From the NCBI GenBank assembly GCA_927362715.1, contig CAKMIX010000010.1:1-64000 (forward strand): 64,000 bases of DNA, in the 5' to 3' direction. A program made the position numbers and the translations under genes. Shown piece by piece: positions 35,999 to 42,318 of this stretch (the first letter of the stretch is position 1; each line of letters starts with the position of its first letter). The DNA comes from an uncultured Clostridia bacterium. GTDB taxonomy: Bacteria; Bacillota; Clostridia; Oscillospirales; Acutalibacteraceae. The notes under the pieces are model-generated. The model did no database searches. It was not told the DNA's origin and worked only from the letters and a program-made list of their open reading frames with translations.

Positions 35999-36550
35999 TT
36001 AGTTCTTGGTAAATGCCGTGTTTGATATTTGTTCCAATGCATACCTCTTGCCCTCGTGCGTCCACCTTGTGCGAAATACTGTTGCACAGCCGCCCCGTGT
36101 CCACAAATGCTTTTTTGCATAGTCTTCGGCTTGTATGCCGACAGCTTTGAGCGCATTGATGGCTGTTTCGTGCATAGCGGGCAGTATCTCATCCGCATGA
36201 CCTTCAAAAGTATGCGTTCTTCGCTTTCCCACCAAAGACTTTTCGTGCTTATATTCCGGGTGTTGCGAAAGAAACCGGGGCAAAAATTGATTTACCAGCT
36301 TTTGCAGTTTATTTGGGAGATCGTTGACATTTTTGCACGTAGTAATTCTATGCTGCCATATTTCATTGATATCTCCGCTATTTAGCGTTTTTTCCAGATA
36401 ATCCAGAATTGTATCTTTTATTTCATAGTCCACCTTGTAGGACGGGTCGAGTCCAAATCCTAAGCCGGACTTTGAGGACAGCAAATAATTTTCCACATAT
36501 ACGATCAGTTCTCCGGCTAATCTGTCCCACATCTGCAATGTTTCTGCCAT
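35999..36550 (-). CDS. hypothetical protein carrying the island motif
   Basis: 183 aa, no signal peptide or membrane helix, no recognised family. Residues 1-110 look helical and charged. At about 112-130 it contains THTFEGHADEILPAMHE, the fifth copy of a motif that recurs at gene boundaries in this island. The C-terminus contains KHLWTRGGCATVFRTRW. The ATG at 36550 follows GGGAGTG. It is the last gene of the minus-strand island, before the CRISPR trailer. It could be a toxin or immunity partner, but the sequence does not show which. Confidence 0.6.
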   Translation of the reverse strand: MAETLQMWDRLAGELIVYVENYLLSSKSGLGFGLDPSYKVDYEIKDTILDYLEKTLNSGDINEIWQHRITTCKNVNDLPNKLQKLVNQFLPRFLSQHPEYKHEKSLVGKRRTHTFEGHADEILPAMHETAINALKAVGIQAEDYAKKHLWTRGGCATVFRTRWTHEGKRYALEQISNTAFTKN

Positions 36551-36616
36551 AAAATCACTCCCTTATACCGGGCAGGATTTCATCGACATGGCTTCCAAAA
36601 TGTACGTTTAGTACGT

Positions 36617-36874
36617 TCATTCAACTATTTCAACCCGTTTGCAACTCTTTCTAATGTCCTCCTGCCATTTGTAGTAGGCCTGCTTTTGCTTTTCTGTTGT
36701 TCCTGGCGGAAAAATTGGTTTCCCCGTATTTTCGTCATATTTTATAACGCCGATTGAAAGAATTTCTTTACTCGCCTTAAGCACCGTTACCACCTTTTTA
36801 TATTTTTTGATTTTCTCAGATCCGTGCATAGCGAACGGGATTTCATCCGTATAATCTTCAGAATGTGCGTTCAT
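36617..36874 (-). CDS. small hypothetical protein, paralog of its upstream neighbour
   Basis: 85 aa. It begins with a copy of the island motif (MNAHSEDYTDEIPFAMH). Residues 28-85 (VVTVLKASKEILSIG, YDENTGKPIFPPGTTEKQK, AYYKWQEDIRKSCKRVE) align closely with the 55-aa gene just upstream. Soluble, charged, no recognised domain. Its start overlaps the upstream stop (ATGA). A role as a small immunity-type protein is inferred only from the neighbouring toxin-like gene. Confidence 0.6.
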   Translation of the reverse strand: MNAHSEDYTDEIPFAMHGSEKIKKYKKVVTVLKASKEILSIGVIKYDENTGKPIFPPGTTEKQKQAYYKWQEDIRKSCKRVEIVE

Positions 36875-37038
36875 TCAATTATCTCAACAACTCTACAATA
36901 TTTTCCTATATCTTCATGCCATTGGTAGTAGGCCTGTTTTTGCTCTTCTGTTGTTTCGGGCGGGAAAATCGGTTTCCCCGTGTTCTCATCATATTTGAAA
37001 TCACCGATAGAAAGCACTTCTTTACTTGCTTTGACCAT
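36871..37038 (-). CDS. small hypothetical protein (55 aa), truncated paralog
   Basis: Product MVKASKEVLSIGDFKYDENT, ending GKYCRVVEIIE. It is strongly similar to the C-terminal two thirds of the 85-aa gene that follows. AAAGGG lies 9 bases before this ATG (37038); an ATG at 37047 is also in frame. Upstream, the motif copy at 37126-37081 encodes a 21-aa reading frame that stops (TAA) before reaching this gene. The longer ancestral form therefore appears broken here. Confidence 0.5.
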   Translation of the reverse strand: MVKASKEVLSIGDFKYDENTGKPIFPPETTEEQKQAYYQWHEDIGKYCRVVEIIE

Positions 37039-37124
37039 AGTTACCATCCCTTTACAATTCTTTTAATGCCCCTGCTTTCGTATTGCGAGCAGGGTCTCAT
37101 CCGCAGGACCTTCAAAATGTGCGT

Positions 37125-37415
37125 TCATTTTCTTTTCTCAAACTTGTATCCATTTCCGCAGCCATAGTTATGGTCGTCGATAACCGCCCGTATATCCTCT
37201 TGTGTCATCCCGTTTGGATGCGCTTTACAAGCGGCTTTCGTACCAAATCTATGCGCACAATCATTGCACGGGACGTACACGCGTTTTTTGGCGTTGCCCG
37301 GATCAGTAAGGCGCATTACAAACGCCTCATGCTCCGACAGTTCTCCGCACCTTTCCCAACGCTCCTCAGGCGGCAGCTTCCAAAACTCATCTGCCGTTAA
37401 AATTCCTCCAGCCAT
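37125..37415 (-). CDS. small Cys-containing hypothetical protein
   Basis: 96 aa, soluble. It begins MAGGILTADEFWKLPPEERW and has a probable metal-binding or redox segment CNDCAHRFGTKAACKAHPNG (three Cys and two His, about 50-68). Another Cys is near the end (NYGCGNGYKF). I recognise the look of small genes found near phage or toxin cassettes but no defined family. The stop overlaps the next motif copy as ATGA. Confidence 0.6.
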   Translation of the reverse strand: MAGGILTADEFWKLPPEERWERCGELSEHEAFVMRLTDPGNAKKRVYVPCNDCAHRFGTKAACKAHPNGMTQEDIRAVIDDHNYGCGNGYKFEKRK

Positions 37416-37516
37416 AACGTGTTTCCCTCCCGTTTCAGAACGTAAAACATAGTTCCTTGCCGAATTTTATGGGCACAGCCTTCAAATTGAGCGTTCGTTT
37501 TTTAATTTAATAAATC

Positions 37517-37782
37517 CTATCGCGGCGTAATAATAACATCTTTATCTCTTGTCACACAGAGTTCAACTGTATAGGACTGCACCACGTCATTGATTGTCAC
37601 TCTGCACTTAAAATAATAGTCTCCCCACATCTCTTTTGTCGTTTCAATGGGGGAATACTTTATTGTTTTGTTTCCGTCTTTTTTTCATATCTTTTTAAAT
37701 AAGATTTTGCTTCTGTCTCCGTCAAAATAATCACTCTACCGTTTCTTTCAAAATACTTGTATCTGTAGTTATGTTTTATCAT
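37517..37782 (-). pseudogene. frameshifted partner gene of the orphan toxin domain
   Basis: The ATG at 37782 lies 4 bases after the toxin-domain stop. Frame 1 encodes MIKHNYRYKYFERNGRVII and on to KSYLKRYEKK, then stops at TAA after 40 codons. Shifting frame at the AAAAAAA run near 37685 continues as KKDGNKTIKYSPIETTKEMW and ends TRDKDVIITPR at a TAG (37519-37517). Together this is an 86-88 aa protein. The position directly behind a toxin domain suggests an immunity protein. The shift could be mutation, slippage or a sequencing error. Confidence 0.55.
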
Positions 37783-37786
37783 CTAT

Positions 37787-38233
37787 TCAAAATACACCAA
37801 ACTCTCCTTCTGTTCCTTGCGAAAAATAATGCGCCGCATTTTCGTTACCGTCTTGTGGGGCAATAAATCTTATAACGCCACCGTTTCTTTCAGCAACAAA
37901 AACGTGTGTTGTTTTTTGGTTTTTCCATTCAATATAAACTACAAATCTCGCGCCGTTCGGTGAAGAGGCTATACGGTTTTTAACTTCTTTCTCTGTTAAG
38001 TGAAAAGTAAATTCTCCTCTCGCATTTTTACCAGGAGGAGTAAAACATTCAGACCCCCATGAAATACTGTTTCCGCTCGCAGGAATTGGTTTTGTGCAAA
38101 CGACATATCTGCGTCTTCTTAATTCATACGCATGAACGCAACGTTGGCAATTCATTTGATATTCGATGCCTTTTGTATAATTCGGGTTTGTACCTTTTGC
38201 GGCTTTAAGAATGGACATCGGCGTTGACTTCAT
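37787..38233 (-). CDS. orphan papain-fold polymorphic-toxin domain
   Basis: 148 aa. After NPNYTKGIEYQMNCQRCVHA the protein continues YELRRRRYVV, the signature of the papain-fold toxin (Papain_fold_toxin_1-like, glutamine deamidase or peptidase) found at the C-termini of polymorphic and phage-borne toxins. The catalytic Cys would be in NCQRC and the His in TTHVFVAE. The usual FIDPQ triad segment reads FIAPQDG, so the Asp is lost and activity may be reduced. Only the toxin end is present, with no delivery domain, so this is an orphan module. A promoter-like TATAAT lies about 30 bases upstream. Confidence 0.65.
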   Translation of the reverse strand: MKSTPMSILKAAKGTNPNYTKGIEYQMNCQRCVHAYELRRRRYVVCTKPIPASGNSISWGSECFTPPGKNARGEFTFHLTEKEVKNRIASSPNGARFVVYIEWKNQKTTHVFVAERNGGVIRFIAPQDGNENAAHYFSQGTEGEFGVF

Positions 38234-38519
38234 TTGTCCTGTTGCCTACTCTACAGCATCTATTATACCACGGGGGATCGGATTTTCAAGTTCCCGTTTC
38301 CACTTTTCTCATTCCGTATAGCGCATATCGTGGAAAACATTCTCGTCCTGGTTGGGACTGTCAAAATGGCGGCCATGCATGTGGGGCAGGGGGGGAAAAT
38401 ACATAAACCCTGCCGCCCGCCCTACAAAATTCCACGCAAAACGCAGATTTTCAGTTGCTATCGCAGCGTCGTTTTGCTATAATCGGCATAGCAAAACGGA
38501 AAAGGACGGAAATTCGGCT
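38234..38519. other. intergenic region between the toxin island and the 129-aa gene
   Basis: Divergent promoters: TATAAT-type sequence facing the toxin on the minus strand near 38265-38260, and TTGCTA (38455-38460) with TATAAT (38478-38483), 17-base spacer, facing right. No gene is seen. Confidence 0.5.
38455..38483 (+). promoter_or_regulatory. promoter of the 129-aa gene
   Basis: TTGCTA and a perfect TATAAT spaced by 17 bases, 37 bases before the start codon. Confidence 0.6.
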
Positions 38520-38909
38520 ATGATTACCACAGAACTCTACGAAAATGAAAATCATGATCTGGCTGCAATCGTGTATGAGGATGGTATCTGCACAAATTAT
38601 ATTCCGGATGCGCTTATGGCGGCGCTGGACGGGGATAGCTTTTTGGAAGAAGCGCGTCTCGGCTTCCCGGAGGCGATTCTTTACGATGACGATTTCCACT
38701 TCGCGGGCAATACCGCACTCGATCCCGTTGTTCAGCAGGAAAAACGCGACAGCGTGCTGATCGCGGAGATCGGAGAAGAAATTTTGCTGTATCCGAATCG
38801 GATGAGCGAACAGCAGCGGGAATTCTTCGCAATGGAGCTCGGGGAGGATGTTTTGGAGGATGCGCTTGCACGTGCTGTAGGAGACGAAGGCGTAGTTGTA
38901 GATCTGTAA
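38520..38909 (+). CDS. small acidic protein of unknown function
   Basis: 129 aa, strongly acidic, soluble. It begins MITTELYENENHDLAAIVYE; no motif or family is recognised. The ATG at 38520 is preceded by AAAGGA at a slightly long distance. It is followed after 35 bases by the GH28 gene on the same strand, so the two may share a transcript. Confidence 0.65.
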   Translation: MITTELYENENHDLAAIVYEDGICTNYIPDALMAALDGDSFLEEARLGFPEAILYDDDFHFAGNTALDPVVQQEKRDSVLIAEIGEEILLYPNRMSEQQREFFAMELGEDVLEDALARAVGDEGVVVDL

Positions 38910-38944
38910 CATCGGGCACGGTCATGAAAGGGGAACAACAGACG

Positions 38945-40306
38945 ATGCTTTTTTTCTACCCGGAGGATTTCGGCGCGGTCGGCGACGGCACGCACAACGA
39001 TGCGGCAGCGATCCAAAGCGCTCTTGATGCGGCGCACCAAAACGGCGGCGGCACGGTCGTGCTCACAAGCGGCAAAACCTATTACAGTGATTCCCTGCAC
39101 CTTCGCGCACAGGTCGAACTGCATCTGCAAAAGGGCGCGCGGCTCAAAGCGACGGCGGATATCAACGGCTACATCCGTCCGTGCGAGACGATCAACGACC
39201 CGAAAACTGCGCTGATCGGCAATCCCGTCACAGGTAAGCCTTCGTTTGCATTCCTGTACGGCTTCGAAGCGGACGGCTGTTCCGTAACGGGCGAGGGCGT
39301 GATCGACGCCAACGGTCATGCGTTCGTCGAGCGCAAAGACCGCTATTATGTTACAGGCAATTTTTATCCGCGCCCGACGGTCATCTATATTGAAAAAAGC
39401 AACCACATCTCGTTTCGGGATATCACCATTACGGACGCACCGTTTTGGACGCTGCACCCGGCAGGGTGTGATGATGTCCTGATCTCGCAGATCCGCATCC
39501 TTAATGATCTGGACGTAGCAAATTCCGACGGCATCGACCCCGACCATTGCACGAATGTGCGCATTTTGGGCTGTCACATTGAATGCGCGGACGACTGCAT
39601 CTGTCTGAAAACCTCCAAGGGCAACGCGGAATACGGACCGTGCGAAAATATCCTGATCAGCGGCTGTACGCTCATTTCCACCTCTGCGGCGATCAAGATC
39701 GGCACGGAGGGCGTGGGCGATTTCCGCAACGTCCTTGTGGATAACTGCATCATCAGCCGCTCCAATCGCGGGCTGTCCATTCAGATCCGCGACGGCGGCA
39801 ACGTCGAAAACGTGCAGTATTCCAACATTATGATCGAAACGCGCCGTTTTTGCCCGGATTGGTGGGGAACTGCCGAGCCGATCGTGCTGACGACCTTTGA
39901 CCGTGACGAGAACACGCGCTCCGGAAAAATCAAAAATGTGCGGTTTTATAATATTACCTGCAAGGGCGAAAACGGCGTGCTGATCCACGGCAATGCGGAG
40001 AACGCGATCGAGGACGTGACCTTTGAGAATGTCCGTGTGACGCTTTCCAAGACCTCCAAATGGGACTGCGGGCTGTACGATCTGCGCCCCTGCAAGGACC
40101 ACGGTGTGGAGAAGCATAAGAATTCAGGTTTCTTCCTGCGGTACGCGAAGGACGTAACGCTTGACAAGGTCAAGGTGCGGTTCGAGAACGTCTGCGATGA
40201 CTATGCCCATGCGCTCGACGCCGCGCATTGCGAGAACATCGAATTGATCCGTTTCGACGGCAAAGCGGCAAAAGCAGACCTCGAAGCGGTGAAGATGGGA
40301 GAATGA
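38945..40306 (+). CDS. GH28-like polygalacturonase
   Basis: 453 aa right-handed beta-helix glycosidase. It begins FYPEDFGAVGDGTHNDAAAI, the Pectate_lyase_3/GH28 opening. Catalytic-region motifs are NSDGIDPD (about 195) and CADDCIC (about 217), with an IQIRDGG segment (about 279) corresponding to the RIK region. No signal peptide, so it probably acts on imported pectic oligosaccharides such as galacturonides or rhamnogalacturonides. The ATG at 38945 is preferred to 38924 because AAAGGGG lies about 11 bases upstream. Confidence 0.85.
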   Translation: MLFFYPEDFGAVGDGTHNDAAAIQSALDAAHQNGGGTVVLTSGKTYYSDSLHLRAQVELHLQKGARLKATADINGYIRPCETINDPKTALIGNPVTGKPSFAFLYGFEADGCSVTGEGVIDANGHAFVERKDRYYVTGNFYPRPTVIYIEKSNHISFRDITITDAPFWTLHPAGCDDVLISQIRILNDLDVANSDGIDPDHCTNVRILGCHIECADDCICLKTSKGNAEYGPCENILISGCTLISTSAAIKIGTEGVGDFRNVLVDNCIISRSNRGLSIQIRDGGNVENVQYSNIMIETRRFCPDWWGTAEPIVLTTFDRDENTRSGKIKNVRFYNITCKGENGVLIHGNAENAIEDVTFENVRVTLSKTSKWDCGLYDLRPCKDHGVEKHKNSGFFLRYAKDVTLDKVKVRFENVCDDYAHALDAAHCENIELIRFDGKAAKADLEAVKMGE

Positions 40307-40335
40307 GAAAAGACGAAGTCTGTACAACCCGGTAG

Positions 40336-40357
40336 GGGCGGGTCTCTGTGCCCGCCC
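40336..40357. repeat. REP-like palindrome
   Basis: GGGCGGG / CCCGCCC with an 8-base loop in a TAGGGGCGGG context. It is the kind of short GC-rich palindrome that is often dispersed in clostridial genomes. Confidence 0.35.
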
Positions 40358-40449
40358 GAAAGTATCCATCTCGGTAGAGGTGCGTGTCGGTGTCTTTATT
40401 GTAAAATAAGAATGCGTCGTACATAATGAATATAGAAAAACACCAAACA

Positions 40450-40482
40450 AAATCCGATCTCTTGCGAGAACGGATTTTTTTC
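40450..40482 (+). terminator. terminator after GH28
   Basis: Stem AAATCCG / CGGATTT extended by TCTC / GAGA, followed by a T-run. Confidence 0.7.
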
Positions 40483-40528
40483 AAGGGACTTTTTTTGACG
40501 CGCAGACTTTCGCAGGTTCGAATCCTGC

Positions 40529-40567
40529 AAAAAAAATACACAGAAGCAGGAAAATCCGCTTCTGTGT
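40529..40567 (-). terminator. terminator after tRNA-Gln
   Basis: On the minus strand the 10-bp stem ACACAGAAGC / GCTTCTGTGT leads into a run of T. Confidence 0.75.
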
Positions 40568-40573
40568 GCTTTT

Positions 40574-40648
40574 TGGCTGGGGTGGCAGGATTCGAACCTA
40601 CGAATGCAGCAGTCAAAGTGCTGTGTCTTACCGCTTGACGACACCCCA
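40574..40648 (-). tRNA. tRNA-Gln (anticodon TTG)
   Basis: 75 bases including encoded CCA. Acceptor TGGGGTG / CACCCCA, anticodon loop CTTTGAC, T-arm with GGTTCGAATCC. Confidence 0.93.
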
Positions 40649-40659
40649 ATATGGATTTG

Positions 40660-40700
40660 AAAAAACTCCGCCCTTGCCTTACGGGCTTGCGGCGGAGTTT
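40660..40700 (-). terminator. hairpin between tRNA-His and tRNA-Gln
   Basis: On the minus strand AAACTCCGCC pairs with GGCGGAGTTT around an inner GCAAGCCCGTAAGG segment, followed by T residues. Confidence 0.6.
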
Positions 40701-40706
40701 AAAAAG

Positions 40707-40784
40707 TGGGGTGGATAGTCGGATTCGAACCGACGGTCTCCAGTGCCACAAACTGGCGCTTTAACCAACTAAGCTATACCCACC
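40707..40784 (-). tRNA. tRNA-His (anticodon GTG)
   Basis: 78 bases with encoded CCA. It carries the extra 5' G typical of tRNA-His, anticodon loop TTGTGGC, and T-arm GTCGGTTCGAATCCGAC. Confidence 0.93.
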
Positions 40785-40831
40785 ATATAAAAGACTTTGC
40801 GCAAAAGTCAGGCAAACGAAGCTATCAAACC

Positions 40832-41072
40832 GCATTTGCTTTAAGCTCATCTCTCGCGCAAAAGTGGCGCGCTGAGAGGGACACCGTTTTGCTTCGCAAA
40901 TCGGGCATCCTTGCGCTTGCGCGCTGCGGACTTCGCGTCGGAAAACCTTTCACCGAAAGGTTTTCTGTTCGCCGCTCACCCCCTCGGGGTTCGAGTCCCT
41001 GATGGGTGATTGCCGCAAACTGCATTTGCTTTAAGCTCATCTCTCGCGCAAAAGTGGCGCGCTGAGAGGGAC
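40832..41072. repeat. 51-bp direct repeat covering the tRNA-Arg 3' end
   Basis: Bases 40832-40882 and 41022-41072 are identical and 190 bases apart. The right copy includes the acceptor 3' strand of tRNA-Arg; the left copy is a detached remnant. The intervening DNA includes another T-arm-like piece (GGGGTTCGAGTCCCT near 40986) and a hairpin (GGAAAACCTTTC / GAAAGGTTTTC). Confidence 0.85.
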
Positions 41073-41131
41073 TCGAACCCCCGACCCTCTGCTTAGAAGG
41101 CAGATGCTCTATCCAACTGAGCTATCAGCGC
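41055..41131 (-). tRNA. tRNA-Arg (anticodon TCT)
   Basis: 77 bases with encoded CCA. Acceptor GCGCTGA / TCAGCGC, anticodon loop TTCTAAG, T-arm with GGGTTCGAGTCCC. Confidence 0.93.
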
Positions 41132-41149
41132 AAATTCAAATGCTTGAAT

Positions 41150-41178
41150 ATTATATATGGCGCGCCACGGTTTGTCAA
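41150..41178 (-). promoter_or_regulatory. promoter of the tRNA-Arg-His-Gln cluster
   Basis: Minus-strand TTGACA (41178-41173) and TATAAT (41155-41150), 17-base spacer, 19 bases before tRNA-Arg. Confidence 0.85.
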
Positions 41179-41299
41179 GAGAAATTCCAAGATTTTTGCA
41201 GGATTTCGACACGGCGGATTTAAAAAATGGCGCGCGTAGGAAAAGGCACGTATCAAGAGACGGTTATCGCCGCGTTGCAAGAGCATACCGCAGCGCATA

Positions 41300-41329
41300 T
41301 TGACAACATCCGCTTCTGCCTTTTATAAT
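41300..41329 (+). promoter_or_regulatory. promoter of the YjbR pseudogene
   Basis: TTGACA (41300-41305) and TATAAT (41324-41329), 18-base spacer, followed by AGGAGGA before the ATG at 41359. Confidence 0.7.
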
Positions 41330-41358
41330 TACGGCAAACACACCGCAGGAGGATTGCT

Positions 41359-41718
41359 ATGCGATACGACTGGCTGGACGCATATTTGATGTCTAAAAAA
41401 GGCGTTACGAAAGACTTTAAAGCAGAGTGGAATTGAATCCGTTACCAAATCGGCGGTAAGCTGTTTACGGCGCTTTGCCTGGACAGCAATGACAACCCCA
41501 AATACATAACGCTGAAGCTCGAGCCCGCCGACGGCGCGCTTCTGCGGGAGCAATATGAGGACATATTACCCGGGTACTATATGAATAAAATGCATTGGAA
41601 TTCCGTGCGCCCGGACGGCGCCGTGCCCGACGAGGTCTTGAAAGAAATGCTGGATGCATCCTATGCCCTTGTGCTAAACGGCTTCAGCAAGAAAAAGCAA
41701 AGCGAGATCCTCGGATAA
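41359..41718 (+). pseudogene. MmcQ/YjbR-family protein with in-frame TGA
   Basis: The frame encodes a complete 119-codon MmcQ/YjbR (double-wing DNA-binding-like fold) protein: MRYDWLDAYLMSKKGVTKDF, then KAEWN, TGA (41434-41436), IRYQIGGKLFTALCLDSN and on to NGFSKKKQSEILG. The family normally has EWNWIRY here, so the TGA replaces a Trp TGG. Promoter, ribosome site and the rest of the frame are intact, which suggests a recent nonsense mutation. TGA is the normal stop elsewhere in the window. Confidence 0.8.
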
Positions 41719-41796
41719 GGGAATCCTGTTGTGAAAAAGTCGAGAATGCTTTTGCGCGCAAAGATGCTGAATCATCCCTTGACCCCGATCATGAAA

Positions 41797-41828
41797 AAGC
41801 AGCGCTATCCTCGTGGATAGCGCTGCTT
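41797..41828. terminator. bidirectional terminator
   Basis: A perfect 14-bp stem AAGCAGCGCTATCC / GGATAGCGCTGCTT with a TCGT loop, between the YjbR pseudogene and the convergent XRE gene. It overlaps the last codons of the latter. Confidence 0.7.
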
Positions 41829-42044
41829 GCCGTTTGCGGGTCTTTTTTCGTCGGAAAGCTCCAAAATATAATCTGCGCTGACCTTGTAGTGCTTTGCCAG
41901 CTTAATGATCCGGTCGGCGGTGATCTCCGTACCGCCGTTTTCAATTTTGCTGTAATGCTGCTGGGTCGTATTCAACAGCTTGGCAATGTCCTTTTGCAAT
42001 TCGTCGTTGTCCTCGCGCAGCTCCCGAATCCGTTTGTAATACAT
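41805..42044 (-). CDS. XRE-family transcriptional regulator
   Basis: 79 aa, a single Cro/CI-type helix-turn-helix: RIRELREDNDELQKDIAKLL, then NTTQQHYSKIENGGTEITAD, the classic HTH_3 pattern. The upstream DNA contains repeated TACATCTAA (42071 and 42102) and ATCGTACA (42062 and 42098) elements that are likely operator half-sites. It probably represses its own promoter and the truncated divergent gene. This is the size of phage- or mobile-element-type repressors. Confidence 0.85.
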   Translation of the reverse strand: MYYKRIRELREDNDELQKDIAKLLNTTQQHYSKIENGGTEITADRIIKLAKHYKVSADYILELSDEKRPANGKQRYPRG

Positions 42045-42061
42045 ATTTTATCACCGTGCAT

Positions 42062-42110
42062 ATCGTACAATACATCTAAAATATGTATAAACAAACCATC
42101 GTACATCTAA
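42062..42110. promoter_or_regulatory. repeated operator-like elements
   Basis: ATCGTACA at 42062-42069 and 42098-42105, and TACATCTAA at 42071-42079 and 42102-42110, all in the short divergent region upstream of the XRE gene. Confidence 0.5.
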
Positions 42111-42139
42111 TAATTGTGCATCAGAAAGGAAATTGAGAT

Positions 42140-42240
42140 ATGAATATTGAAGAAATTATGATTAGTCCGGTATTAACAAACGACAATTGGAGAGGTAAAG
42201 CAATTGCTTTATATAAGATAATAAAAAGGACGTGTAGCAG
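42140..42240 (+). pseudogene. 5' fragment of a divergent gene
   Basis: An ATG with a good AAAGGA site starts MNIEEIMISPVLTNDNWRGK, then AIALYKIIKR. After about 33 codons the composition changes and the frame runs through a hairpin and terminator into the antisense of the PBP gene. It looks like the start of a gene whose rest was deleted. Confidence 0.3.
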
Positions 42241-42277
42241 AAGTCCTATGGCGTGCGTCCTTCCGTGTTCTTTAGGG

Positions 42278-42307
42278 AAAAAGCCCACCGATATTTCGGT
42301 GGGCTTT
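42278..42307. terminator. terminator of the cell-wall operon
   Basis: Stem AAAAGCCCACCGA / TCGGTGGGCTTTT, perfect over 13 bp, next to the stop of the minus-strand PBP gene. Confidence 0.85.
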
Positions 42308-42318
42308 TGTAGATTTGT

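Larger units (their letters stand above)
36165..37496 (-). repeat. five-copy 45-50 bp motif at module boundaries
   Basis: On the minus strand a motif like GAACGCACATTTTGAAGG, followed by about 30 further similar bases (GCGGATGAGATCCTGCC core), occurs at about 37496-37455, 37126-37081, 36872-36825, 36608-36560 and 36215-36165. Translations are alike (AHFEGPADETLLAI, AHSEDYTDEIPFAM, VHFGSHVDEILPGI, THTFEGHADEILPAM). In copies 2-4 the motif starts with an ATG overlapping the previous stop as ATGA. The intervals hold different small genes. Confidence 0.7.

Noticed and set aside
38732-40117. Minus-strand open frame of 461 codons
   Set aside because: Antisense shadow of the GH28 gene; the long frame results from codon bias in GC-rich DNA.
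41434-41436. TGA decoded as tryptophan in this organism
   Set aside because: Many intact genes in the window end in TGA, so genome-wide reassignment is excluded; a point mutation is simpler.
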